Numbered from the stretch's first letter, positions 50,812-59,841 are shown. The stretch is DNA of 64,000 nt from Candidatus Obscuribacterales bacterium (GCA_019752635.1 JAIELX010000032.1:1-64000), one strand, 5' to 3'. The notes: generated by a model not told the origin, from the sequence alone. Translations and numbers: made by a program.

Positions 50812-53106
50812 TCACTGAACTTCGACCGAACTAGACACCATCTCGTTTTTTTCACGTGCAGCGCGTTCCGTCAAGGTCTGACAGCGTTCCAGTAGTAGAA
50901 GCGATGGACGATCTTCCGGAAACATTCTCAAAGCCGACACCAGAAGATCTCGCGCTTTTTCAATGCTGCCGTCGCGATAGCACGCTAGTGCACTTGCGTA
51001 CTGACTGGCAGCCTCTTCACGAACTCCTGATACACCGCCCTTGGCTCCAAGAACCTCGTACACTTTGTGTCCCCTATACAGTTCTTCCAGCCGAGATTCA
51101 TCCAGTTCTCTAAGCTCAAAGTGATCTGCCACCAGTTGTGCCGCACCTTCACCAGCCAGAAACTCGGCGCCAAGACTTCTGCTGGCTTTGGCATAAACTG
51201 CCGGAAAATCAACAGCTTGACCAACAATCGCATAAGCTTCGACTTCCTGCGACAGTTTTCCGCACACTCCTTGTCCGGTGTTCAATGCCATGCGCAGTGA
51301 AGAGAACGGATCGACCGGAATTTTGTCCGTAGTCAGCAGCCGCTCAAAGTGACTGCGCAAGTCATCCTTGACGCGCCAGGCGCAGTCCATCGCCAGAAGA
51401 GCCTGCCGAGCCGGTTCCATTTCCAAGGGTGCGCCCCATACGGCTGTCAGTCCACTGCCGTCGACTCTCCACACAACACCGTGCAATGAGTGTACTGAAG
51501 CAGTCATCAATGCCAGGGTTTCATCCACCAGTCGAATAAAAGTTTCCGGAGGAAGCACAGCCGACAACGCTGCCAGTCCCGGAATTTCGCAAACAAGAGT
51601 TGTGACAGTCGCGGCCTTACCTTCCAGACCCAATGCACTGAGTTTCTGTCGGTCGATTTCGCTTGCCACCGCCTTCGATGTCATAGAGTGGAAGAGTTTG
51701 GTGTGTTTCTTTCGTTCGCGAAACACTAGCAAGTTTTGATCAACTAACACCAACATCAGCGAGGGCAAGGCGATCCCCAGAATGACTATGCCGCAGGGCA
51801 CAAGGTAGTTCAGGTAGACAAAAGAGAGAAAACTCCAAACAACCCACGTAAAAATGAACGTCACCACTCCGCCAAGCATCATCCACGGCCGACCGTGATA
51901 GACACGAAAGAGATAGGCAAAAAGAAAACTGCAAAGCAACAGTATCAAAACAAGTTCGGACGGTGACGGCTCGTTCAGATAGTGATCGGTCAGTAGATTG
52001 GACAATATGTTTGCTTGCAACTCAAGCCCGGACATTCTGCTTTTGGGTGTGCTGAGCGGCGTGCGCAAGCTGTAGGAAGACGAGCCGCCGAACATTGCCC
52101 AGTCTGTGTTTTCACCGCCCGATCGTTGAAAGCCGATCAAGACAATTTTGTCTTTGAACTGCTGAACGGGCGCGCTGATCGAGCCCGGCACACTCGGTCG
52201 CGAGTCGAGAGTGTGTGGTAGCTCTTCCAAAAGACGCCAGAAGGGGATTGTGGGAAAGGTTCCTTCAGGTCCGGCAAAGTTGATAGTCATGGTGAGCGGA
52301 TACTCTTTACCGCGAGCCAGAACTTTCGACCGGTCCGTAAGCAGCGCCGAAGAATTCCAGGACTTTTCCGCCAATCGAAGAGCAAACGAACTCTTGGGCT
52401 GCCCATCCTGTTCAGTAACCAAAGTAGCCCGACGAATGATACCGTCAAAATCCGGTTCGAGAGTGATATCACCGGTGGAACCAAGCTCCGATACGCCGTC
52501 GGCAAAAAATTCCTTGAGCACGTGTCCGGATGGAAGGAAATCAGATTTTATCGCAGGCAACACAAGATTACTGGCGCGCAGAGCTTGCACCAGATTCTTA
52601 TCGTCCTCCCTTCTTCCCGGCATCCATTGAAGATCGATCTGAGTGTGGATAAAGTCGTTGAGTCGCGGAGTCAAACGGGAAGAAGCGCCAATCTCGAATG
52701 CTTCGCCGCAATCAAGAATGAAATCCAAACCGATGACCGATGCCCCCGCATTGCGCAGGCGGTCAATCAGGAATGCATAGACCACACGGGGCCACGGCGG
52801 ATACGAACCAAGGCGACGAATCGATTCGTCGTCGATGGTGACCAAAATAATGTTGGCTGTTTCAGGTTTTTTCTTGAGTAATGAGCGCCAGGAAAAAAAC
52901 TGGTCTTGAAGTCGCAATTCCGGTTCTTCCAACATCGCGTAGAAAAACGGGACGCGTAGAAGAAAGATGCACGATGTGAACATCCAAACTGACAGGCAAA
53001 CGGCGAACGCCCGCACGGACAGGTTGGTTGCCCAACCGGCCTGCCTGTTTGCGCTCTCTTCCGATGGACCGCTGTCCAATTCGTGCCCGACTCCCCAATG
53101 GTCCAA
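50812..53106 (-). CDS. CHASE2 membrane protein with a degenerate class III cyclase domain
   Basis: 764 residues. N-terminal transmembrane segment (about 30-55), CHASE2 extracytoplasmic sensor (about 60-370, with 'VTIDDESIRRLGSYPPWPR' and 'DLQWMPGRREDD' landmarks), three transmembrane segments (about 385-460), then a class III nucleotidyl-cyclase-like domain (about 500-690). The two metal-binding Asp positions appear lost: the first (family VLFADI) reads 'LVCEI', the second (family GDAIMAVFG) reads 'GSGLTAVWG'. 'YAIVGQAVDFPA' also departs from the family VIGDTVNLA. It therefore probably lacks catalysis and acts as a regulator. The C-terminus has a helical tail. Start is TTG 53106; no ATG is in frame nearby. 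Confidence 0.85.
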   Translation of the reverse strand: MDHWGVGHELDSGPSEESANRQAGWATNLSVRAFAVCLSVWMFTSCIFLLRVPFFYAMLEEPELRLQDQFFSWRSLLKKKPETANIILVTIDDESIRRLGSYPPWPRVVYAFLIDRLRNAGASVIGLDFILDCGEAFEIGASSRLTPRLNDFIHTQIDLQWMPGRREDDKNLVQALRASNLVLPAIKSDFLPSGHVLKEFFADGVSELGSTGDITLEPDFDGIIRRATLVTEQDGQPKSSFALRLAEKSWNSSALLTDRSKVLARGKEYPLTMTINFAGPEGTFPTIPFWRLLEELPHTLDSRPSVPGSISAPVQQFKDKIVLIGFQRSGGENTDWAMFGGSSSYSLRTPLSTPKSRMSGLELQANILSNLLTDHYLNEPSPSELVLILLLCSFLFAYLFRVYHGRPWMMLGGVVTFIFTWVVWSFLSFVYLNYLVPCGIVILGIALPSLMLVLVDQNLLVFRERKKHTKLFHSMTSKAVASEIDRQKLSALGLEGKAATVTTLVCEIPGLAALSAVLPPETFIRLVDETLALMTASVHSLHGVVWRVDGSGLTAVWGAPLEMEPARQALLAMDCAWRVKDDLRSHFERLLTTDKIPVDPFSSLRMALNTGQGVCGKLSQEVEAYAIVGQAVDFPAVYAKASRSLGAEFLAGEGAAQLVADHFELRELDESRLEELYRGHKVYEVLGAKGGVSGVREEAASQYASALACYRDGSIEKARDLLVSALRMFPEDRPSLLLLERCQTLTERAAREKNEMVSSSVEVQ

Positions 53107-53209
53107 GTCGAATATTCCCGGCTGAGTCGCATTTATTCAGTGTCAATGCAATTATCTACTCGAACTAGAGCTCGAGCCGCAAGATGAAAGCGCAGCTGCA
53201 GCCTATAAC

Positions 53210-53710
53210 TCAATCGGTTGGCGGATTGAGCTTATCCGGCGTGTACTGTTCGTTGCTAACCGCCGGCGTACCTTCAGGTTCACGAGAGACAGTCAGCGTT
53301 ATCGTCGAGCCCTTCGTCTCGCCTGAAATCATCACACTGGCCTCCAGTTCCCCCTTCTTGGCAGCAATGTTCATAAGTTCCGGCATAACTTGGGTGGGAG
53401 TGATTTCCCATCCATCTTTTTTGAGCTGTTGCTGATAAAACTCGCTTATCTTGTTGACCGCATCAGGAGACGACAACAAGAGAAATGAACTTGATTCTGC
53501 CGTACTTGTGTTGGAGACGCCTCCACTTGGCTTGGCGCCGGGATAGACAGGCAACTGAAAGCCTTGCTTCGTCGCATCGGTTCCTTCAGCAAAAGTGTGA
53601 GTCATTCCCCCTGATTGGAAGGAAACCTCGCTAGAATTCGAACAGGAGGCCAGCAAAACACAGAGCCCCGGGATCGGAAGGAAAAGTTTCAGGAGTCTTA
53701 GTCGGCTCAT
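53210..53710 (-). CDS. lipoprotein of unknown function
   Basis: 166 residues. Signal peptide with a lipobox LASC (Cys at about 23). The mature part is Ser/Thr/Gly-rich then alpha/beta with 'VNKISEFYQQQLKKDGWEITPTQVMPELMNIAAKKG' as a helix-strand landmark at about 85-120, a pattern found in small outer-membrane lipoproteins. Divergent from the HtrA-type gene, 110 bp apart. Confidence 0.75.
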   Translation of the reverse strand: MSRLRLLKLFLPIPGLCVLLASCSNSSEVSFQSGGMTHTFAEGTDATKQGFQLPVYPGAKPSGGVSNTSTAESSSFLLLSSPDAVNKISEFYQQQLKKDGWEITPTQVMPELMNIAAKKGELEASVMISGETKGSTITLTVSREPEGTPAVSNEQYTPDKLNPPTD

Positions 53711-53820
53711 TCGAATTGCACCGCCTGCGAGAAGTCTCTATATTCTATCCCTGGAGTTTTGCGCTGCGATGATCCAAAATTGAAGGAATATCCATTTTGC
53801 CGGAAATTAAAAGCTAGACA

Positions 53821-54951
53821 ATGTCGTCAGGTTTGAGCAAGTCGTTACTTTTCTTGGGGGCAATGTTGCTTCTTTCCTGCTCTGTGCCTGGCTCGGCAGC
53901 TGAGGGCACCGAGCGTAAACTCGAAGGCGCGCTCCCGTTCGGCGCGAACACCATGATAGACATTGCAAAGGAAGTCTCCCCGGCAGTAGTTAACATAGTT
54001 TCGCTGACCACCTCGAGCCAGGGGCGAGGCAGAGTCGAGCCGCGCGGAGGGTCCAGGGACGACGGCACGCGCAAGCTCCGTCGTTATTTCGGGATGGACC
54101 AGGGCGAAGACGGCAACCAGTTGCGCGTTACCGGGTCGGGAATTGTCATTCGCTCGGACGGCTACATTTTGACGACACTGCATGTTGTCCAAAATGCCAC
54201 CGAAATTAAAGTTTCGCTTGCAGACGGGCGTTCGTTCGACGCCAAAGTAATCGGCCGCGACGGGTTCACCGACCTGGCTTTGATTAAGGTCCCGGGAACA
54301 GGATTGCAGGAAATCCGGTTCGGCGATCCCGAGCGCCTGAAGCTCGGCGAGTGGGTTGTGGCAATCGGCAATCAATTCGGGCTGGAGCACACCGTTACAT
54401 GCGGATTGATTAGCGGACTGCATCGCGAGGCCAAAGCCTTTACCCCATCATTCGGAGCCCGCACCGGAGCAGTGAAATTCATTCAGACCGACACGCCCAT
54501 TAATCCGGGGAGCTCTGGTGGTCCTTTGCTGAACCTGCGCGGTGAAGTAGTGGGCATCAACAGCTTTATCAGAGACGATGCCCAGAACATTGGCTTTGCC
54601 CTCCCGGCGAGTCTGGCGCGCGAAGTCGGAGAGAAACTAATGCGCAACGGCGCTATTGCCCACCCCTACATAGGCATAGAGATGCGTGACGCGATTGAGA
54701 ACGCACCGGTCGATGCCGGCGGAGTCGAGGTCACGCTGGTCAAACCTGCAAGTCCGGCCAGCAGCGCAGGACTTGAAGCCGGGGACTGGATTCTTGAAGT
54801 GGATCAATTTTCGGTAAAGACTCCGGGCGATGTCAGTAAAGCAGTCGGAGTCCACTCTCCGGGCGAGAAAGTCGTGATGAGAGTTAAACGCAACGGGTCC
54901 GATAAGACAATAATTGTCAAGGTGGACAGGTTGCCGGAAGAAGTTGAGTAA
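53821..54951 (+). CDS. HtrA/Deg-type S1C serine protease with one PDZ domain
   Basis: 376 residues. N-terminal lipoprotein-like signal (lipobox LLSC near residue 20). Trypsin-like domain with catalytic H121 in 'TTLHVV', D151 in 'FTDLALIK' and S232 in GSSGGP (family GNSGGP). One PDZ domain occupies about 270-370. Likely in the cell envelope, degrading or refolding damaged exported proteins. No strong ribosome site is visible. Single PDZ, like DegS/HhoA rather than DegP. Confidence 0.92.
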   Translation: MSSGLSKSLLFLGAMLLLSCSVPGSAAEGTERKLEGALPFGANTMIDIAKEVSPAVVNIVSLTTSSQGRGRVEPRGGSRDDGTRKLRRYFGMDQGEDGNQLRVTGSGIVIRSDGYILTTLHVVQNATEIKVSLADGRSFDAKVIGRDGFTDLALIKVPGTGLQEIRFGDPERLKLGEWVVAIGNQFGLEHTVTCGLISGLHREAKAFTPSFGARTGAVKFIQTDTPINPGSSGGPLLNLRGEVVGINSFIRDDAQNIGFALPASLAREVGEKLMRNGAIAHPYIGIEMRDAIENAPVDAGGVEVTLVKPASPASSAGLEAGDWILEVDQFSVKTPGDVSKAVGVHSPGEKVVMRVKRNGSDKTIIVKVDRLPEEVE

Positions 54952-55207
54952 CTAATCATTTTGTCGTGTTGCCCACGGGACCGTCAGCAGCCTTGGCCGC
55001 AGTGGCGGAGCCGTCGTGTTCGGCAATGCTGCCCTCAAATTAACCCCTTCGCGGGCGAAGCCGTCATTTCCGTCCTGCCTTACCCCCGAATCAGTTCGTT
55101 TACATCACGATCCATCGTCAATTCCTCTGAAATCCATGGCTACAAGCTACTGAACAGATTTGACATCCTGATGACAATCTAACGGTAACAACAAACTTAA
55201 ACCGGCT

Positions 55208-55236
55208 TTGCCAAGGAAAGGGTAAAGGGATACAAT
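55208..55236 (+). promoter_or_regulatory. promoter of the tRNA-Val/tRNA-Cys pair
   Basis: TTGCCA (55208-55213), a 17-base spacer and TACAAT (55231-55236) form a near-consensus sigma-70 promoter whose start would lie just before the tRNA at 55247. Confidence 0.75.
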
Positions 55237-55246
55237 GAGCCTTCAC

Positions 55247-55319
55247 GGACGGTTGGCGCAGTTGGTAGCGCACCACTTTGACATAGTGGGGGTCACTGGT
55301 TCGAATCCAGTACCGTCCA
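55247..55319 (+). tRNA. tRNA-Val, anticodon GAC
   Basis: All arms close: acceptor GGACGGT/ACCGTCC, D stem GCGC/GCGC, anticodon stem CCACT/AGTGG with loop TTGACAT (anticodon GAC at 55280-55282), T stem ACTGG/CCAGT with loop TTCGAAT, discriminator A. 73 nt; CCA is not encoded. Confidence 0.97.
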
Positions 55320-55325
55320 AATTTC

Positions 55326-55397
55326 GGCGGCATAGCCAAGTGGTAAGGCGCGGGTCTGCAAAACCTGTACTCCCCAGTTCAAATCTGGGTGCCGCCT
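55326..55397 (+). tRNA. tRNA-Cys, anticodon GCA
   Basis: Acceptor GGCGGCA/TGCCGCC, D stem GCC/GGC, anticodon stem CGGGT/ACCTG with loop CTGCAAA (anticodon GCA at 55358-55360), T stem CCCAG/CTGGG with loop TTCAAAT, discriminator T. 72 nt, six bases after tRNA-Val, so a shared precursor is likely. CCA is not encoded. Confidence 0.97.
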
Positions 55398-55474
55398 CTA
55401 GAAATTATCAGCACGCAAGACGCCGATTTCGTTTCGTTGGGGTAGCTTAAGGCTACGCCAATGGTCCTGTATCA

Positions 55475-55541
55475 GGCCCGGCTCTGCGGTCCGGGGGGCG
55501 ACACGGAAGTTCGGAGAATGGCCCCCGTAGGGCTCCGGGCG
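55475..55541 (+). other. GC-rich nested hairpin between the tRNAs and the kinase gene
   Basis: GCCCGG (55476-55481) pairs with CCGGGC (55535-55540), and inside it GGGGGC (55494-55499) pairs with GCCCCC (55521-55526), with a 21-base loop. The region is clearly more GC-rich than the surroundings. It could be a leader of the kinase gene, a non-coding RNA or just composition. I do not recognise SRP, 6S or RNase P RNA here. Confidence 0.35.
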
Positions 55542-55625
55542 TTAGAGCACTGCGCTGTCGGGGCACACGCTTGATAAGGGGCATCATCGGGCGACGTTTG
55601 GCCAATCGCAGGGAACCGACCACAG

Positions 55626-57560
55626 GTGACGAAAAGAGAAGCGCACAAAATCAGCCGGTTAACCTGCAAACGCTGCGGCTTCCTTTTTTCGATGGAAATC
55701 GGTCTGACCGAATGTCCCTATGATGGTCATGCGTTAAAGGAAGTCGACTTTGACCCGCTCATAGGCATGATGCTGGATGGGAAATACGAAATTATTTCGC
55801 AGATCGGTTCCGGCGGCATGAGCCTGGTCTACAAGGCGAAGCTACGCAACGGTCGCGCTGTTGCAGTGAAAACTTTGCAGGCGTATCTGCGCTCGGACGA
55901 GTTGACCGTATTACGCTTCAAGCAAGAGATCCAAGCAATGTCGGCGCTTCAGCACCCGTGCGTTGTCTCAATCCACGACCATGGTGTCACCCCGGAGAGC
56001 CAGCCATATCTGGTAATGGACTTTGTCGCAGGAAAGCCACTGTCTCGGGTCATCAAAGATCGAGGACGCCTGAACTGGCAGGAAGCGTTGCCGGTTTTCA
56101 TTCAAATTTGCGACGGGCTGGAAGCCGCGCACGCTTGCGGCATTGTTCATCGCGATGTAAAGCCGGGCAACATAATGATTACCCAACAAGGACTCGCACC
56201 GATGCAAGCGCGAGTAGTAGATTTCGGCATCGCGAAACTGATGTATGGCGGCGGTCAACGGCTGACCAGAACCGGTGAAGTAATCGGCAGCCCGCTCTAC
56301 ATGAGTCCGGAGCAATGCACGGGCGATACGCTCGACCATAGAACAGACATGTATGCCCTGGCTTGCGTAATGCACGAAACCCTAGTCGGGCGGGCGCCAC
56401 TTGTGGGCGTCAATGTAGCCGATATGATGCACATGCACTTGCAAGTCGCACCACCATCGTTATCCGTCGCAAGACCTGATGCAGAGTTCCCTTCCGAATT
56501 GGAAGAGATAATTCTGCGAATGCTTTCTAAACGCAAGGAGGATCGCTACGACTCTCTGCTCACGGTGCGCGAACAACTGCATGCGCTGGCCCTGCGCAGC
56601 GGCGTGTATGCACCGGCTGTGGCAACCTTCCAAACGCCCGAAGAACAAAGAGGGAAGCGGCGCGGACCGGGCATGCTTGTCGAGGCGGGACTAGCACTAC
56701 TGGTGGTGATTATGTTGGGAGTCGGCGTGGTGTTTTGGGGGCTCCCGATTGCCGATCGTCACCGCATGGACTCGCTCTACAAGGTCGGTCTGGAACAGCT
56801 CAGCGCCCATGATTATGAAAATGCCCGGCGCAGTTTTGATGATGCCCTGCTCCTGGCGGATCAAATTCACGACAACGGAGTATCGCAATGTCGCATACTT
56901 GCTTCCATGTCCGACTTGTTTGAAAAAATGGCTTCGATTGATCGTGCGGAGCGTGCTGATGAACAAATCAGCAGAGTGGTTCGCGCCAACACCACTGGTG
57001 AATTGGACGTCGATCGCTACGCGATGGCCACGTTGGGTTCATCAGAAGACGCTTCCGCCGGCAGCGGGTCGGAGAGAAAGAAGCAACTGCTGCAAGACAT
57101 TGACTACGCAGTTTCAATGTGTCTGGCAAAGGCACGTCCACAGATTGCCGAGAAACTGGCATTGCGCGGTCTGGAACTACAAGGCTCCACTGAGTCTGCC
57201 CCTCGGTTGCATCGCATGCTTGGTTCGGCCTATTTGTCTCAGGAAAAGGTACCGCAGGCCGAGCAAGAATTCTTGAAAGCAACCGCAATCAAAAAGACAA
57301 ACAACAATCAAAGCGACGCGGAACAAAAGCGACAGTCCGCAGCAATTGCGACCCGTGCGGCACATGCATTTATTGCACATGGTTTGGACAAACAAGCGCA
57401 GCGATTCTATACGCTGGCTGTATCACTAACTGATGAAGAACCTCGGGCTCAGGCTGTTGTCATGCGCGAGTTTGCGGAGTATCTCAAATCAATCGGCGAA
57501 GTGCACAAGGCCGAAGGTCTGCTTGCAAAAGCAAACGCACGCCGCTATCCCGACAAGTAG
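55626..57560 (+). CDS. zinc-ribbon Ser/Thr kinase with extracytoplasmic TPR domain (second copy)
   Basis: 644 residues. Zinc-ribbon-like CKRC...CPYDG (about 14-34), kinase (about 52-320) with GSGGMS, VAVKTL, HRDVKPGN, DFGIA and 'SPLYMSPEQC', one transmembrane segment (about 355-375) and a helical TPR-type C-terminus outside the membrane. Same order of parts as the gene at 25308-27269, with 'Q..GG MSLVYKA' and 'SPLYMSPEQC' shared. The GTG start at 55626 has only AGGGA at a long distance, so the exact start is less sure. The caspase protein follows 79 bp downstream on the same strand. Confidence 0.9.
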   Translation: MTKREAHKISRLTCKRCGFLFSMEIGLTECPYDGHALKEVDFDPLIGMMLDGKYEIISQIGSGGMSLVYKAKLRNGRAVAVKTLQAYLRSDELTVLRFKQEIQAMSALQHPCVVSIHDHGVTPESQPYLVMDFVAGKPLSRVIKDRGRLNWQEALPVFIQICDGLEAAHACGIVHRDVKPGNIMITQQGLAPMQARVVDFGIAKLMYGGGQRLTRTGEVIGSPLYMSPEQCTGDTLDHRTDMYALACVMHETLVGRAPLVGVNVADMMHMHLQVAPPSLSVARPDAEFPSELEEIILRMLSKRKEDRYDSLLTVREQLHALALRSGVYAPAVATFQTPEEQRGKRRGPGMLVEAGLALLVVIMLGVGVVFWGLPIADRHRMDSLYKVGLEQLSAHDYENARRSFDDALLLADQIHDNGVSQCRILASMSDLFEKMASIDRAERADEQISRVVRANTTGELDVDRYAMATLGSSEDASAGSGSERKKQLLQDIDYAVSMCLAKARPQIAEKLALRGLELQGSTESAPRLHRMLGSAYLSQEKVPQAEQEFLKATAIKKTNNNQSDAEQKRQSAAIATRAAHAFIAHGLDKQAQRFYTLAVSLTDEEPRAQAVVMREFAEYLKSIGEVHKAEGLLAKANARRYPDK

Positions 57561-57639
57561 ATTGATCCTGTTCGATCTTAAGATCTTCCGCTGCGAACCC
57601 GGGATATAGTTATCTAGTTTCAACAACCTTTGCCTCGGA

Positions 57640-59841
57640 ATGTATAAACCCGTAAACATAGCTTTATCAGCAATCCTGGTTATCGATTGCTTTTTTGTCG
57701 GCTATGCCGGCGGCTTGAATGCGCGCCGCGTAAAAATCATCGATGCCTCTTTGGGACCCCCTCCGGCGGTTGCCAGGAAACCGGCACCGGTCGTGGTAAC
57801 TACAGCTCCGTCGAATACCAGGGCCGCCAGCGAAGTATTGCTTAGCAGCTTTGAGGATCTTAAGAACACCGACCCCCGCTTGCAGGAAACAGTAACGAAA
57901 GCAGCGGAAGTCGGCATTATTGACCCGGTAAAGGATAAAAGATTTCGGCCCAACGACCCGGTCACTCGTGGCGACTTTACTCGGTGGATGGTTCGTATTC
58001 GTCAAGTTGCTTCTTTGTCTCCGGCTGCCCCTACCTATTCTGATTTGGAGCGATTCAATCCTTACTACGATGAAATTGAAGGTGCAACAAGTGCTCGATT
58101 GGTGCAAGGGTACACCGTCAAAGGGCAAGCGCAAAAGGAGTTCAAGCCATTACAGCACATAACGCGTGAGGAGTTCTGCGTTCTGTATGGAACGTTTTCC
58201 AACAAACGCAGCCGCGCTGAAAAATTGACGAAAGAAGAAATCGACAAGTACCTTTGCTATAACCCGTCTACAAGCGACTTCGGCACCAGCACGTATGCAG
58301 ATTCCGGAGAGATTGACGACTGGGCGCGCAAATGGGTGGCAGTGGCACATCAAGCCGGCGTGCTGGAACAATCATTTGCGTCGAGTCCGTATGCCGCGCA
58401 AACAGAATCGAAGTATTTTCATCCGCTGGAGAAAATGACTCGCGCTGAAGCGGTAAACATTTTGGTAAAACTCTACGGTCTGCAGGCCAGAAGCATAATC
58501 GAGATCTGCGAAGGGTTGGATAAAGAAGGGCGATTTTATGACAAGCCTGGCGCGTATCCACAAGCAGAAGCGTTGTATGAAAGTGCTCTTTCAATTAGAG
58601 AGAAAGCATTTTCACCGGAACATCCCCATGTGGCCGAAAGCTGCACCAATCTAGGTGCGCTTTATGAAACTCAAAATGAAAAGACAAAGGCTGAGCCTTT
58701 GTATCAGCGAGCTTTGGACATCAGGCAAAAGTCGCTCGGATATGATCATCCCTCTGTAGCGGACAGTCTCAACTCACTAGCTGATTTGCACACCAGATTA
58801 GGAAAACTGGAGGTGGCCGACGCGCTCTATCAAAAACTACTTGAGCGCGATCAGCGCGTGCTCGGAAAACGAAGCGCGGCAGTGGCAGGCGATCTTCAAA
58901 ATCTGTCCAAAGTTCGAGCGGCTTTGTCCAGGCCGGATGCTCAACCGCTGCAAGCGCAGGCCCTTGCATTGCGGCAGACACTGCCTGGCGGTCAAAACGT
59001 CCAACAGTTGAGCGAGCCGAGCCTGAGCGGCAAACCCGCCTCCGCAACAGAAGCGGAGCGACCGGTGAAAGATAAGTGGGCGCTGGTCGTTGGTGTAAGC
59101 AACTTCAAAGATCCTTCCATCAATTTGAAGTACGCGGCAAAAGATGCTTCCGATTTTCGCGATTGGTTAGTTACGGAAGGACACTTTCAAGCCGATCATG
59201 TGAAGCTGCTGACCAATGCCAAAGCAACTCGGGACAACATTGTTTCGCAACTCGGTGATAGTTGGCTCGGACGATTGGCAAACAGAGATGATTTGGTGGT
59301 GGTGTATATCTCCAGCCACGGCAGCCAGGCAAAGGACGAAGCGGGTGGGGTGAACTTTTTAGTGGCCTACGATACCAATAAAAACAGTCTGCTCGGTACC
59401 GGAATTCCGATGCAGTGGCTCACAAAAATTGTACGAGAATCGGTTCATTGCGACCGTGTGGTTCTGGTGCTCGACGTTTGTCACAGCGGCGCGGCAAACG
59501 TCGACGGCAAAGGTATTACTCGAGAACCCGGGTTTGACGTAGCTAAGATTTCCACGGGAGAAGGCCAGGCCGTGATGTGTTCGAGCCTGGCAGAACAAAT
59601 TTCATGGGAATCTAAGACCTACCACAACAGTGTTTTTACGCGCCGATTGATTGACGGTTTGCGTAGTCACGGTGCGGATACCAAGCTGACCGACGCATAT
59701 GAATTCATGCGCGACAGAGTCGAAACGGAAGTCCTGAGAGACCGTGGCGAAGAACAAACTCCAGTTCTTAACTTGAGCAAGTGGAAAGGTGCGCCTCCGG
59801 TTTTATCCGTACCGCCCGCCAGCCCGCGCCCGGGCATGTAA
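57640..59841 (+). CDS. SLH-TPR-caspase (peptidase C14-like) fusion protein
   Basis: 733 residues. An N-terminal hydrophobic segment (about 5-25) suggests export or membrane anchoring. Then come SLH-type repeats (about 65-280; 'GIIDPVKDKRFRPNDPVTRGDFTRWM' and 'KYFHPLEKMTRAEAVNIL', landmarks 'FRPNDPVTRGDF' and 'MTRAEA'), which usually bind cell-wall polymer or outer membrane. Two or three kinesin-light-chain-type TPRs follow (about 300-430). The C-terminal caspase-like domain (about 490-715) has 'ALVVGVSNFKD', catalytic H560 in 'YISSHGSQ' and C614 in 'LDVCHSG'. SLH plus TPR plus caspase in one protein is unusual. No ribosome site stronger than CGGA is seen. Confidence 0.9.
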   Translation: MYKPVNIALSAILVIDCFFVGYAGGLNARRVKIIDASLGPPPAVARKPAPVVVTTAPSNTRAASEVLLSSFEDLKNTDPRLQETVTKAAEVGIIDPVKDKRFRPNDPVTRGDFTRWMVRIRQVASLSPAAPTYSDLERFNPYYDEIEGATSARLVQGYTVKGQAQKEFKPLQHITREEFCVLYGTFSNKRSRAEKLTKEEIDKYLCYNPSTSDFGTSTYADSGEIDDWARKWVAVAHQAGVLEQSFASSPYAAQTESKYFHPLEKMTRAEAVNILVKLYGLQARSIIEICEGLDKEGRFYDKPGAYPQAEALYESALSIREKAFSPEHPHVAESCTNLGALYETQNEKTKAEPLYQRALDIRQKSLGYDHPSVADSLNSLADLHTRLGKLEVADALYQKLLERDQRVLGKRSAAVAGDLQNLSKVRAALSRPDAQPLQAQALALRQTLPGGQNVQQLSEPSLSGKPASATEAERPVKDKWALVVGVSNFKDPSINLKYAAKDASDFRDWLVTEGHFQADHVKLLTNAKATRDNIVSQLGDSWLGRLANRDDLVVVYISSHGSQAKDEAGGVNFLVAYDTNKNSLLGTGIPMQWLTKIVRESVHCDRVVLVLDVCHSGAANVDGKGITREPGFDVAKISTGEGQAVMCSSLAEQISWESKTYHNSVFTRRLIDGLRSHGADTKLTDAYEFMRDRVETEVLRDRGEEQTPVLNLSKWKGAPPVLSVPPASPRPGM

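Noticed and set aside
55475..55541. SRP, 6S or RNase P RNA in the GC-rich stretch after the tRNAs
   Set aside because: The conserved GGAAG/AGCAGC-type motifs of SRP RNA and the long bulged rod of 6S RNA are absent.
55472..55669. Minus-strand frame of 65 codons with a signal-peptide-like start
   Set aside because: It overlaps the kinase start and the structured GC-rich stretch; short, with no ribosome site and no family.
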